Source of the DNA: DATKNA01 sp963755755
GTDB lineage: Bacteria; Actinomycetota; Actinomycetes; Actinomycetales; Kineosporiaceae
Direction of reading: 5' to 3'
Assembly (NCBI GenBank): GCA_963755755.1
Contig: CAVWLJ010000007.1
Location: 33,803-97,802, forward strand
DNA length: 64,000 nt
Position 1 is the stretch's first letter; every line of letters starts with the position of its first letter. This document shows positions 18,873 to 29,032 of this stretch, in pieces. The position numbers and the translations under genes are program-made. The notes beneath the pieces are model-generated. The model had not been told where the DNA came from. It saw only the letters and a program-made list of their open reading frames with translations, and did not search any database.

Positions 18873-20705
18873 TCAGCCACCACCACGAGGACGGCGACGT
18901 CGTCGCGCTCCGAGGAGAACGCCTCGACCGCAGCGAGCACGCTGTCGGCGACGGCGTCCGCCACGAGCGCCGCCGCAGCGGCCCCGCTCTTGCCGCGCAG
19001 GCCCTCCGCGGCTGCCGCGATGACGTCGGCGAGCCGCTGCTCGCCGAACTGGTCGACCCCGGTCCGGGCCTCGGTGACCCCGTCGGTGTAGGCGACGAGC
19101 ACCTCGCCGGGCTGCAGGTGGAGGGACTCCTCCTTGACCTCGACGCGGGAGAGCAGGCCGAGGGCGGTGCCGGGCTGGCCGACCGCGGTCACGGAACCGT
19201 CGAGCCACCGGACCAGCGGCTGCGGGTGCCCGCCGAGCGCGAGGGTGACCCGGACGCCGGGCGTCCAGTCCGTGGCGATGTCGACGGGGTCCTGGACGAT
19301 CCGGCCGTAGAGCACAGTGCAGAAGCGCTCCTCGCCGACGTCGGTGAGCAGGGCCTGGTTGAGCTGCTCCAGCGCCCGGCCCGGGGACCAGCCCTGCGCG
19401 CTCAGGGTCCGCAGCGTGTACCGCGCCATCGAGGTGACGACGGCGGCGTGCACCCCCTTGCCCGCGACGTCCCCGAGCACGAAGGCATGGTCCCCGCCGA
19501 GGGTCTGGTGGACGTCGTAGAAGTCGCCGCTGACACGCCCGCTCGCACCGCCCGCAGGCACCCACCGGGCGGCGATCCGGACGCCGGGGACGGGTGGCAG
19601 CAGCTGCGGGCGCAGGCCCGCCTGCAGCGTGTCCGCGAGCCGGGTGCGGTCCTCGAGGAGCTCGCGCAACCGGCGTTCGGCGCCCACCCGCTCGGTGACG
19701 TCGCGGAGCACCACGAGCCGGGCGATCTCGCTGCCGGCCCGATCCAGAAGCGAGCTGACCTGGACGGCGTAGTCCCGCGGGCCCGCCTCGCCCTCGAGCT
19801 CCAGCTGCCCCCGGGTCGTGCCGCCGGTCTCGTGGCCGGCGAGCAGCGGGACGACGGCGGGCAGCAGGTCCTCGACGTAGCGCCCCACCAGCGCGCTGCG
19901 CCGGACGCCGACCACGGCGGCGGCCGCGGCGTTGACGTCGGCGACCCGGCCCTGGGCGTCGAGGACGACGACCCCGTCGAGCATCTGCGCGACGAGGGCT
20001 CCGCGGGCCACCGGGAGGATGTCGAGCAGCCGGAGCCGGAAGATCCCCCAGACCAGCACGAACGTGAAGATCGTGAAGAGGAACGGTGCGGGGTCGACGC
20101 GGCCGAGCCCGAAGAGGTCGACGTTGTAGACGCACATTGCCCAGCAGCGGCAGCAGGCTGGCGACGACCAGGACGTTGGCCTGCCGCCGGTACGGGCCGC
20201 CGATCCGCCCGATCCGTGCGACGAACGTGCCCAGCGCGACGACCAGGAGCAGCCAGCTGTACCCGGCATGGGCCCAGAGCAGCGGCCCGGGGTGCGCGAC
20301 CGGCGGGTCGGCGAAGTCGTCCGAGGGCTCGTAGTAGTGGATCAGGTGCCGGGTCTGGGGCAGCGCCAGCAGGGCGAGGACGACGACGGGCTCGATGCAG
20401 AGCGCGGCGAGGGCACGCCGCGAGAGCGGCCGCCGGGTCGTGTACTGCCGGACGAACGCCCACAGGGCGCCCGGCACCAGGACGACCCCGACGAACTTGA
20501 GGCCCGACCACAGCTGGGCGGCGGCGACGTTGTGAGCGCACAGTTCGACGGCGTAGCAGGCGGTCCAGACGAAGATGCCGACCAGCGCGACGACGAGGCT
20601 CGGGCCGCCCGCGGCCGCGCGGCGACGCCACACGTACCAGGACATGGCGAGGTACGCGGCGCCACCCACCGCGAGCCCCAGGCCGAGCGCGAGCTCCCTC
20701 GTCAT
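18869..20705 (-). CDS. Membrane PAS-SpoIIE (PP2C-type) phosphatase (one frameshift)
   Basis: 611 aa once one extra base near 20145 is removed; ATG at 20705 (MTRELALGLGL) is the chosen start. Order of parts: about seven membrane helices resembling the N-terminal 7TM region of some histidine kinases (residues 1-220), a PAS domain (MLDGVVVLDAQGRVADVNAA, about 235-350), and a C-terminal SpoIIE domain with metal-binding SGDFYDV, LGDVAGKGVHAA and YTDGVTEAR. Such proteins dephosphorylate anti-anti-sigma factors and so release general-stress sigma factors. No anti-sigma or STAS gene is adjacent, so its target is elsewhere. Coupled to the small membrane protein gene downstream. Confidence 0.85.
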
Positions 20706-20881
20706 CACGACTCCCGCCCCCTGCCCCCAGCGGGCACGGGGTGCGCTCACCGTAACGTCTCGGCGACCCTGGGAGAACGTCTGCGCTGATGACAGCACCC
20801 GTTTCGGCGGATGCCCGTGGGCGCGAAGACGACGACTGCTGCCGCGCCCCGCTGTCGGTGGCCCGGGCTAGCGTGATCGCC

Positions 20882-21737
20882 GTGACCGAGGATCCCTACG
20901 AGCTGGCGGGCGAGGCCGCGGGAGCGCTGGCGGAGCGCACCGGGCGTCTCGCGGCACGACGCGGTCGTCGTCCTCGGCTCGGGCTGGGCGGGCGCGGCCG
21001 ACGCGCTGGGCGAGACCGTCGCCGAGCTGGGCGTCGCGGAGCTGCCGGGCTTCCTCGCGCCCGTCGCGCAGGGGCACTCCGGGCGCATCCGTTCGACCCG
21101 GCTCGGCGGGCTCGCGGTGCTCGTCGTCCTCGGGCGGACCCACCTGTACGAGGGTCACGGCCCGGCCCCCGTCGTCCACGCCGTCCGGACGGCGGCGGCC
21201 GCGGGCTGCCGCACCGTCGTCCTGACCAACGCCAGTGGCGCGATCCGGCAAGGCTGGCCGCCCGGCGCCGGCGTCGTGCTCCGTGACCATCTGGACCTGG
21301 CCGGCGCGTCCCCACTGGTCGGGCCACGGTTCGTCGACCTCACCGAGGCCTACGCGGAGCGGCTGCGACGGCTGGCGCGCGCGGTCGACCCGGAGCTCGA
21401 GGAAGGCGTCTACGCGATCCTGCGCGGCCCCCACTTCGAGACCGTCGCCGAGGCGCGGATGCTGCGGACCCTCGGCGCGGACCTCGTCGGCATGTCCACC
21501 GTGCCGGAGGTGATCGCCGCCCGCGAGCTCGGGCTGGCCGTGCTCGGCCTCTCCGTCGTGACCTCCGTCGAGCCGCTCGAGTACGGCGCCCCCGGCGTCG
21601 ACGCCGACGAGGTCGTGCGAGTCGCCTCCGCCGCCGCTACTCGTCTGGGGCAGATCATCGCTACCGTCCTGCTCAGGGACGCCGAGGAACAGCCGCGACC
21701 GCGTCCCGGCCCGAAGGAGGCACACGATGGCGACTGA
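20882..21737 (+). CDS. Purine-nucleoside phosphorylase (one frameshift)
   Basis: 284 aa after removing one extra base near 20946; GTG at 20882 is the likely start. Seen are VVVLGSGWAGAADAL (phosphate-binding Ser), HGPAPVVHAVRTAAAAG, TVVLTNASGAI, DHLDLAGASPLVG and ILRGPHFETVAEARMLRTLGADLVGMSTVPE, all in the order of trimeric PNPs. It splits purine nucleosides with phosphate into base and (deoxy)ribose 1-phosphate. The segment VVTSVEPLEYG departs from the VTNxAAG usual in this family, so base preference may be altered. It overlaps the NCS1 permease gene by 11 bp, consistent with a purine uptake and salvage operon. Confidence 0.85.
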
Positions 21738-23224
21738 GGTTCCCGCGACGGCATCGTCGACCAGTGCGCTCACGCTGGAGACCCGAGGCATCGAGATCGT
21801 CGAAGAGGCCGACCGCAAGGGCCGGCCGAGAGACCTCTTCTGGCCGTGGTTCGCCGCGAACGTCTCCGTGCTCGGCATCGCCTACGGCGCCTTCATCCTC
21901 GCGTTCGGTGTCTCCTTCTGGCAGGGGGTCTTCGCGGCGGTCGTGGGGACGGCGTTCTCGTTCCTGCTCGTCGGCTTCGTGGCGCTGTCCGGCAAGTCGG
22001 CGTCCGCGCCGACGATGATCGTCTCGCGGGCGCCGTTCGGCGTGCGCGGAAACGCCCTGCCGACGGCCGTCTCGTACGTGCTGCTCGTGGGCTGGGAGAC
22101 CGCGCTCACCGCACTCGCGACCCTCGCCACCGCGACGGTCTTCGACCGGCTGGGCGTCGGCGGCGGCAACGCGACGAAGATCATCGCTTTCCTCGTCGTC
22201 GCCGGGATCGTGGTGGCCGCCGGTGTGCTGGGGTTCGACCTCATCCTGCGGCTGCAGTTCATCCTGACGATCGCGCTCGGCGTGCTGACCGTGGTGTACA
22301 TCGCGCTGACCGCCAAGGACGTGCACTGGAGCACGGTCAGCGCGCTGCCGGCCGGCTCGGGCCAGGCGGTCCTCGGCGCCCTCGTCTTCGCGATGACCGC
22401 GCTCGGGCTGGGCTGGGTCAACGCGGGCGGGGACTACTCCCGCTACCTCCCCCGCAGAGCCTCCGGCCGGGGCGTCGTCGGGTGGACGACGTTCGGCGGC
22501 ACCCTCGCCCCGATCATCCTCATCGTCTGGGGCCTGTTGCTCGCGGGTTCGGACCAGCAGTTCGCGCAGAAGCTGGCCGCCGACCCGATCGGGGCGCTGA
22601 CCACGCTGCTGCCGACCTGGTTCCTCGTGCCGTTCGCCCTGGTCGCGGTCGGCGGGATCATCGCCGGCGCCGTGCTCGACATCTACTCCTCGGGCCTGAA
22701 CCTGCTGACCCTCGGCGTCCGGATCCCCCGCTACGTCGCGGCCGGCATCGACGGCGTCCTCATGGTGCTCGGCACGATCTACGTGGTGTGGGTCGCCGCA
22801 GGACTTCCTCGGCCCGTTCCAGGGCTTCCTCATCACCCTCGGCGTCCCGATGGCCGCCTGGTGCGGCATCTTCCTCGCCGACCTGTGGCTGCGCCGCGGC
22901 CGGTACGCCGAACCCGAGCTCTTCTCCTCCGCGGGCCGGTACGGAGCGGTGAACGCGGGTGCGGTCGGGACGATGGTCGTCGCGACCTTCGCGGGGTGGG
23001 GGCTCGTGACCAACACCTACGCCTCCTGGCTGTCCTGGCAGGGCTACCTGCTCGGGCCGCTCGGCCTCGGCGGCAAGGACGGCGCCTGGGCGTTCGCCAA
23101 CCTCGGGGTGCTCGTGGCACTCGTGCTGGGTGCCGTCGGCTATGCCGCCACGAGCGCGGGCCGCGTCGGCCGGCAGCGGGCGGCGGCCCCGGTGGACGAC
23201 GCGGTGGCCCACCCCGCCGTCTGA
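21727..23224 (+). CDS. NCS1-family purine/cytosine permease (one frameshift)
   Basis: 498 aa after removing one extra base near 22800. The start ATG follows GAAGGAGG and lies inside the end of the PNP gene. Features of NCS1 carriers: cytoplasmic GRPRDLFWPWFAANVSVLG leading into helix 1, APFGVRGNALPTAVSYVLLVGWE in helix 3, and NAGGDYSRYLPR before helix 7. Twelve membrane helices can be traced, the last two after the break (LVTNTYASWLSWQGYLLG and onwards). NCS1 proteins symport purines, cytosine, allantoin or related bases with H+ or Na+. With the adjacent phosphorylase, purine base uptake is the simplest reading. Confidence 0.87.
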
Positions 23225-23265
23225 CCGGCCCACCCTCCCCGGTCCGGGCGAGGGCGCGCGGCCAC

Positions 23266-23751
23266 TCACGTCCTTCGGGCCAGCGCCAGGGTGAACGTGG
23301 CCGCGGCTGCGAGCGCGGCCACGGTGCGGACGTGGTTCGCCCGCGTCCACTCGGTGACGTAGGCCGCCCAGGTCGCGGCGGAACCGGGCGCGGCGGGGTC
23401 GAGGACGGCGAGCGCGTCGTTGCGCGGCACGTGATAGGCGATGGTCAGTCCGATGGTGCCCACGAGGTAGAGCAGGGAGCCGGCGAGGATCAGTTGCCCG
23501 GTCCCGCTGCTCAGGTTCCGCGCGCCGTAGACCGCGAGGCCGACACAGCCCGCCGCCGTCCCGAAGAGTCCGAGCATGAACGCCGGGCTCACGGCCGTGA
23601 TGTTGATCTGCTGCATCGCCGCCAGGCCCGCGGCCGGCGGCAACCGGTCGAGCCCGCGCATGACGAAGGTCGAGAACGCGAAGAAGACGCCGCCCATGGC
23701 TCCCGCGCCGAGTGCGCAGCCGAGGGTGAGGATCCGGAGCGAGCCGTCCAT
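23266..23751 (-). CDS. DUF1772 (anthrone oxygenase-like) membrane protein
   Basis: 161 aa; ATG at 23751 is chosen because GGAGG stands at ideal distance. Four hydrophobic helices include LGAGAMGGVFFAFSTFVMRG with the FFAFSTFVM motif of the DUF1772 family, and a conserved VPRNDALA segment followed by W.YVTEWTRANHVRT. Members are related to anthrone oxygenases, but in bacteria their reaction is unknown. It is divergent from an AraC-family gene with about 140 bp between starts; AraC regulators in this position often control such genes in response to small lipophilic compounds. That regulatory link is inferred. Confidence 0.8.
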   Translation of the reverse strand: MDGSLRILTLGCALGAGAMGGVFFAFSTFVMRGLDRLPPAAGLAAMQQINITAVSPAFMLGLFGTAAGCVGLAVYGARNLSSGTGQLILAGSLLYLVGTIGLTIAYHVPRNDALAVLDPAAPGSAATWAAYVTEWTRANHVRTVAALAAAATFTLALARRT

Positions 23752-23887
23752 CGTGCGTTCCTCCGTGCCTCGCAGGGGCTGCTGCTGTCCACTGGTGGTG
23801 TTCATGTGCCCAGTCAAGGGGCCCGCGACGAGACGGAGAATCGCTCAGCGGCGCAGTTCTGTGTGCATCCGTCTACGCTGGTCGGTC

Positions 23888-24835
23888 ATGGACGCCGTGG
23901 CGGGGCTGCTCGACGGGCCGCGCGCCCGCAACGCCTTCCTGCTGCTCACGTCGATGGAGCCGCCCTGGTCGGTGCGCCTGCAGGACGAGGCGCCGCTCAC
24001 CCTCATCGCCGGCGTCCAGGGGCGCACCTGGCTCGGGCCCGCGTCGGCCGCGCCGGTCTGGGTCGAGCCGGGGGACGTCGCCCTCGTCCGCGGACCCGAT
24101 CCCTACGTCGTGGCCGACGAGGCGGAGCGACCGCCGCAGGCCGTGATCCACCCGGGGCAGGTGTGCACGGACCCGGACGGCCGGCCCTCGGCGTCCATGG
24201 CGTTCCACGGCGTCCGGACCTGGGGCAACAGCCCCGACGGGAGCACTCTCCTGGCCGTCGGGACCTACCAGCTGCACAGCGAGGTCAGCCGCCGGCTGCT
24301 CGCGGCGCTGCCGCCGCTCCTGCTGGTGCGCCGCGAGGAGTGGAACACGCCGCTGGTCACCCTCCTCGCGGAGGAGATCCGGTCGTCCGAGCCCGGGCAG
24401 GAGGCCGTTCTCGACCGGCTGCTCGACCTCGTGCTCATCAGCGCGCTGCGGATCTGGGCCGCGCGGCCGCAGGCCGGGGGCGAGCCGGCCTGGTACCGCG
24501 CTCAGGCCGACCCGGTCGTCGGCGGGGTCCTCCGGCTCATGCACGAGCACCCGGAGCAGCCGTGGACGCTCGACACCCTCGCCCGCGAGGCCGGGGTGTC
24601 CCGCGCCGCCCTGGCGCGCCGGTTCAGGGACCTCGTCGGCGAGACGCCGATGGCCTTCCTGACCCGGTGGCGGCTCACGCTCGCGGCGGACCTGCTCCGC
24701 GAGCCGGGCGCCACCGTCGCTGCGGTCGCGAACCAGGTCGGCTACGGCAGCGGCTACGCGCTCAGCACGGCGTTCCGCCGGGTCCGGGGTCTCACCCCGC
24801 AGCAGCACCGTCGCGAGGCGGCTCTCACCCCATGA
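23888..24835 (+). CDS. AraC-family transcriptional regulator with cupin sensor domain
   Basis: 315 aa, ATG start. The N-terminal 190 residues match the AraC cupin-binding type (MEPPWSVRLQDEAPLTLIAGVQGRTW). The C-terminal 100 residues hold two helix-turn-helices: WTLDTLAREAGVSRAALARRF and ATVAAVANQVGYGSGYALSTAFRR, followed by GLTPQQHRR. It is divergently placed from the DUF1772 gene and is probably its regulator. The ligand is unknown. Convergent with the next gene; the stops overlap by 11 bp. Confidence 0.9.
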   Translation: MDAVAGLLDGPRARNAFLLLTSMEPPWSVRLQDEAPLTLIAGVQGRTWLGPASAAPVWVEPGDVALVRGPDPYVVADEAERPPQAVIHPGQVCTDPDGRPSASMAFHGVRTWGNSPDGSTLLAVGTYQLHSEVSRRLLAALPPLLLVRREEWNTPLVTLLAEEIRSSEPGQEAVLDRLLDLVLISALRIWAARPQAGGEPAWYRAQADPVVGGVLRLMHEHPEQPWTLDTLAREAGVSRAALARRFRDLVGETPMAFLTRWRLTLAADLLREPGATVAAVANQVGYGSGYALSTAFRRVRGLTPQQHRREAALTP

Positions 24836-25343
24836 CCTGGCGGAGGTCCTCGCCGAGCCGGGTCCGCAGGTCGCCCTCGAGTGCCTCGACCGCGGGCCCG
24901 AACACCCGCTCCTGCGCCTCGAGCGCCTCGACCGTCGTCATCGCCGTCGTGCGCACCTCGTCCGGCTGCAGGTCCGGGTTCAGCTCGTCGTAGGCCCGCA
25001 GCCAGTCGAGCAGCGTCGACGGCTCCGTCCCGTCGGGCAGCGACGTCACGGCGTCCCCCACTTCGGGCACGACGACGCGCTGGACGGCGGCCTCGAACTC
25101 CAGCGTCTCCCGGACGACCCCGAACCAGCGCTGCCGGACCTCGTCGAACTTCGCGGCGTCGAGCAGCGCGAGCAGGTCGCCGTAGAGGTCGTACAGCTTG
25201 CCGAACTCGGCGTGGACGACGGCGGCGAGATCACCGACCATCGGGTCGCCGGCGGGCACGCTCGAGCGCACGCCCTCGTCGGCGCTGCCGGCGTAGGCCG
25301 GGCCGACGTCCGGATCGGTCGGTTCGGAGGACTGGGAGGTCAC
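24825..25343 (-). CDS. Hypothetical helical protein, hemerythrin-like in layout
   Basis: 172 aa; GTG at 25343 is preceded by AGGAGCGG. The protein is soluble and mostly helical. The segment VVHAEFGKLYDLYGDLLALLDAAKFDEV and the later TLEFEAAVQRVVVPEV have His/Glu spacing suggestive of an HHE four-helix bundle, but the full set of metal ligands is not visible, so the assignment is weak. It sits between the AraC gene and the GGDEF-EAL gene, is transcribed with the latter, and follows it by about 130 bp. Confidence 0.55.
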   Translation of the reverse strand: MTSQSSEPTDPDVGPAYAGSADEGVRSSVPAGDPMVGDLAAVVHAEFGKLYDLYGDLLALLDAAKFDEVRQRWFGVVRETLEFEAAVQRVVVPEVGDAVTSLPDGTEPSTLLDWLRAYDELNPDLQPDEVRTTAMTTVEALEAQERVFGPAVEALEGDLRTRLGEDLRQVMG

Positions 25344-25470
25344 GGCCCCGCTCCTTCTCGTCGTCCTCCCGCCTGTCGTGCGGACGGGGCGGCCGCACCG
25401 GCCGCGCGCACGATGCTGCCGCACGCCACCACGCGCCGCACCCGCCCGCGTCGCCCGGCGTCAGCCGGCC

Positions 25471-27823
25471 TCAGACCGGCAGGAGGCGGTGCGGGTCCAT
25501 GGGACGGCCGAAGTGGTAGCCCTGGGCGAAGTCGCAGCCGATCTCGCGCAGCCGGCGCGCCTGCCGCTGGGTCTCCACACCCTCGGCGGTCACCTGCATC
25601 CCGTGCGCGTGCGCGAGGTCGACGATGGCGGTGACGACGGCGTCCGCGCGGGCCTCCTGCCCGACCTTGGCCACGAACGACCGGTCGATCTTCATGAAGT
25701 CGAGGTCGAAGCGGTTGAGGTAGGCCATCGCGGAGTAGCCGGTGCCGAAGTCGTCGATACCGACGCGGACGCCGGACGCCAGCAGCTGGCGCAGCGTCGA
25801 CTCGCCGTCCGGGAGCGTGGCGAGGAAGCTGCGCTCGGTCAGCTCGACCTTGAGGTGTTCGGGGGCGATGCGGTACTCGGCCATCCCGTCGAGGAGCCGC
25901 CGGACGACGCGGGGGTGCTCCATCGACCGCGCCGACACGTTGACCGCGACCCACGGGACGATCTCCGGCGTCGAGGTGCTGCTCCGCCACTGCGCGATCT
26001 GCGCGACCGCGGCGCTGATCACCCAGAGGTCGAGCTCGACGACGAGCCCGGTGTCCTCGGCGACGTCGATGAAGGTGTCCGGCGGGAGCAGCCGGTCGCC
26101 GGTCGGGTCGAGCACCCGGACGAGCGCCTCGGCCCCGACGATCCGCCCGTTCTCGAAGCCGACGATCGGCTGGTACTGCAGCCGGAGGCGGCCCTGCTCC
26201 AGCGCCGAGCGCAGCAGCAGCTCGGCGTGGTGCCGGGAGCGTGCCCGCGCACGGAGCGCGTCGTCGTAGACCACGTAGCGGTCCCGGCCGGCGTCCTTGG
26301 CCCGGTACAGGGCGAGGTCGGCCTCGCTGAGCAGCTCGTCCGCGGTGACGTCGCGCTCGGCGGTGGCGGTCATGCCGAGGCTGGCGGGGCAGACGAGGAC
26401 CTCGCCCGACTCCGGCAGGCGGTACGGCGCCCGCAGCGTGTCGACGAGGGCCTGCGCGAGCCGGCGGGCGTGCAACCGGTCGTAACCCGCCGGCGGGACG
26501 ACGACGAACTCGTCACCGCCCATCCGCGCCGTCACGCTCCCCTCCGGCACCACCGCATTGAGGCGCCGCGCGACCTCCGCGAGCAGCCGGTCGCCGACCT
26601 GATGGCCCAGGCTGTCGTTGACGAGCTTGAAGCGGTCCAGGTCGAGCAGCAGCAGCGAGACCTCGGGCGACCCGGGGGCGGCGAGCAGCTCGTGCATGCG
26701 CCGATCGAAGGCGAGACGGTTGCCCAGCCCGGTGACCGGATCCGTCGCCGAGAGCCGTTCGAGCAGCAACCGGTCGCGCGCCTGGCGGGTCACGTCGACG
26801 ACGGCGCCGTGGAGCAGGCAGCCGGCCTCGTCGGTCGAGCTGACCACCCACAGCTGCAGGTGCCGGACGGCGCCGTCGGCCCCGATCACGCGAAGAGTCT
26901 CGGCGAGACCGAGGTCGCGGCCATCGGCGAACGCCGCGTAGACGGCGGCCATGAAGGCGGTCGGCGACGGGGAGGTCGTCGGGGTGGACGAGCGCGCGGC
27001 ACGCCTGGCGGTCGGGACGGAAGGTCCGCGGGTCGACACCGACGATCCGGTGGAGTTCCCGCGACCACGTCATCTCCGCCTCTCCCGGGCGGCAGACGAA
27101 GACGCCGAGGCCGGGGGCGGCCGGGCCCGTCAGGAGCGCGTCGAGCCCGTTCCGGAGCACCTCGTCGTGGTCGGGGTCCGCGGTCACCGGTGCGGGGACG
27201 CCGAACGCCGGCGTCGGCGCCTGCGACCGGGAGCCTGCGCCGGGGAGGCCGCCGGGGTGGACCGGGGGCGCGGCCGGGTGGATCGGGGGCACGGCCGGGG
27301 AGGGGCCGGTGATCGACAGTTCCGCGAGCCGTGGTGCAGCGACCTGACCGATCAACGTGAGGGCCCGCTCGTCCATCGGGTCGAACCAGCCCGGAGTGCC
27401 GGCGGCCGCGGCGAGGACGCCGACCGTCCGGGTGCCCTCGACGAGGGGCACGGAGAGCGCGGCCTTGGCGCCGGGGCAGCAGGCCGAGGCATCGGTGGTG
27501 CCCGGGACGAGCGAGACGTCCTCCACGCGCACGGCACGTCCGGAGATCAAGGCTTCTCCGCAGACGGTGCCGTCGACCTCGACGACGTCGCCGACCTCGC
27601 CCGCCGAACCCGCGGACGACGCGACGCGTACCAGCCGACCCTGGGCAAGGACGGCGACGGTGGCGGGAGCCTCGACGACGGCGGCGACGGCGTCCGCGAG
27701 CGCCTGCGCCGCTCGATCCGGAGAGGTCAACGCCGCCCGGACGTACTCACGGGCCTGGGAGACTGCGGCCAGGAAGGTGGCCTGCGAGCCCGGTGCCCCG
27801 TCGTCCACGCCTGGGATCCCCAC
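25471..27823 (-). CDS. GAF-PAS-GGDEF-EAL cyclic-di-GMP turnover protein (one frameshift)
   Basis: 783 aa after one extra base near 26960 is removed. Order of domains: GAF (about residues 20-170), a Pro-rich linker, PAS with the MTWSRELHRIVGVD start, GGDEF with the active-site RMGGDEFVVV intact, and EAL with GAEALVRV, NVSARS, ELTERSF, DDFGTGYS, MKIDRSFV and AEGVET, so metal and substrate ligands look complete. It could both make and cleave c-di-GMP; in tandem proteins one activity usually dominates. No membrane helix is seen, so it senses cytoplasmic signals. Start at ATG 27823. The neighbours do not reveal the pathway. Confidence 0.88.
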
Positions 27824-27988
27824 TCGTCATCGGCCAGTCAACACGACACGACGCAGTGTGACAGATCCACCCGGACGGGTCAGGGAAAGTCCGGATGCCG
27901 GAACGATGTCCCCCGATCGCCGTCGTGCTCGTCGCGCCTGGGCCGCGCCCACTGGATCAGGCGAGACGACCGGTGACCACAATGGGGG

Positions 27989-28342
27989 GTGGTCGAGATG
28001 TCGCGCGAGCAGTTCGAAGGGGCCGTGGCCGACGCCCTCGACGGCGTGCCCCCGGACCTCGCCCGGCTCATGGACAACGTCGTCGTGCTCGTCGAGGACG
28101 ACCCGCCGTCGGACGACCCCGACCTGCTCGGCCTCTACGAGGGGACGCCGCTGACGGAGCGGGACTCCTGGTGGGCGTCCGGGTCGCTGCCGGACCGCAT
28201 CACGATCTTCCGGCGGCCGACGCTCGCGATGTGTGACTCGCCGGAGGACGTGGCCGACGAGGTGAGGGTCACCGTCGTGCACGAGATCGCCCACCACTTC
28301 GGCATCGACGACGAGCGCCTGCACGAGCTCGGCTGGGCGTAG
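27989..28342 (+). CDS. Zincin-like metallopeptidase (PF06262 type)
   Basis: 117 aa from GTG 27989; ATG 27998 (MSREQFEGAV) is equally plausible, and a G-rich ribosome site precedes both. The defining motif VVHEIAHHFGIDDERLHELG near the C-terminus is HExxHxxGxxD, a zinc site of the metzincin kind, and the upstream LMDNVVVLVEDDP and LGLYEGTPLTER are constant in this family. These small intracellular proteins are widespread in Actinomycetota; substrates are unknown. Monocistronic as far as can be seen. Confidence 0.85.
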   Translation: MVEMSREQFEGAVADALDGVPPDLARLMDNVVVLVEDDPPSDDPDLLGLYEGTPLTERDSWWASGSLPDRITIFRRPTLAMCDSPEDVADEVRVTVVHEIAHHFGIDDERLHELGWA

Positions 28343-28415
28343 GGCCGGGCGCGGGACAGGTGTAGCGATCTCGGCCGAGGGCAGCGGAACCGCGAGCCTG
28401 GTTGGAGGGGGTCCG

Positions 28416-29018
28416 ATGGCGCTTCCGCAGGACGCTCGAGAGCGATATGCCCTCGGTCGGCTCTCCGCGCGGCTGCCGGCGGACGCCGGGGAGCGCGGGG
28501 CGCCGGCGGACGCCGGGACGCTGAGCGGTGCCGCTCAGCCGGTCTCCGGCCAGGTACGGCCGTTGGGGCTGGGAGGTCGCCGGGACGGCGTCCTCATCAG
28601 GCCGGCGAAGGCCGACGTCGGGACGAGGCTGCTCGTGGCGCTGCACGGCGCCGGCGGCTCGGGACGGGAGATGGTGGATCTGCTCCAGCCCGCAGCGCTG
28701 CGGCGGGGTCTCGCCGTGCTGGCGCCGGACGCGCGCAGCACCAGCTGGGACCTCATCGGCATCGCCAACGGCGACCTGTTCGAGCGCGTCATCGCCTGGT
28801 CACCGGGCTTCGCGGCGCCCGCCACGAGGGTCGGCACGCCGCAGATCTTCGTCTCGCACGGCGTCACGGACCACGTGCTCCCGATCGACCGGTGCAGCCG
28901 CCGGCTCGTCCCCGTGCTCCGGGACGACGGCTACGACGTGACCTACGAGGAGTTCGACGACGGCCACCGCGTTCCGGCGACCGTCGTCGAACGCGCCCTC
29001 GACTGGGCCCTGTCGTAG
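28416..29018 (+). CDS. Phospholipase/carboxylesterase-like protein lacking its nucleophile segment
   Basis: 200 aa, ATG start. It has the oxyanion-hole segment LLVALHGAGGSGREM, the acid VSHGVTDHVLPIDRCSRRL and the His-bearing FDDGHRVP, as in the esterase family of alpha/beta hydrolases. Relatives carry about 35-40 residues containing the GxSxG nucleophile elbow (typically GFSDGAS) between the TWD and NGDLF motifs. Here these are joined directly as STSWDLIGIANGDLF, in frame. The nucleophile Ser is therefore absent. Either this is a real in-frame deletion and the enzyme is dead, or the sequence collapsed at this place. Flanks are normal. Confidence 0.75.
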   Translation: MALPQDARERYALGRLSARLPADAGERGAPADAGTLSGAAQPVSGQVRPLGLGGRRDGVLIRPAKADVGTRLLVALHGAGGSGREMVDLLQPAALRRGLAVLAPDARSTSWDLIGIANGDLFERVIAWSPGFAAPATRVGTPQIFVSHGVTDHVLPIDRCSRRLVPVLRDDGYDVTYEEFDDGHRVPATVVERALDWALS

Positions 29019-29032
29019 GCGGACCCAGGCGG

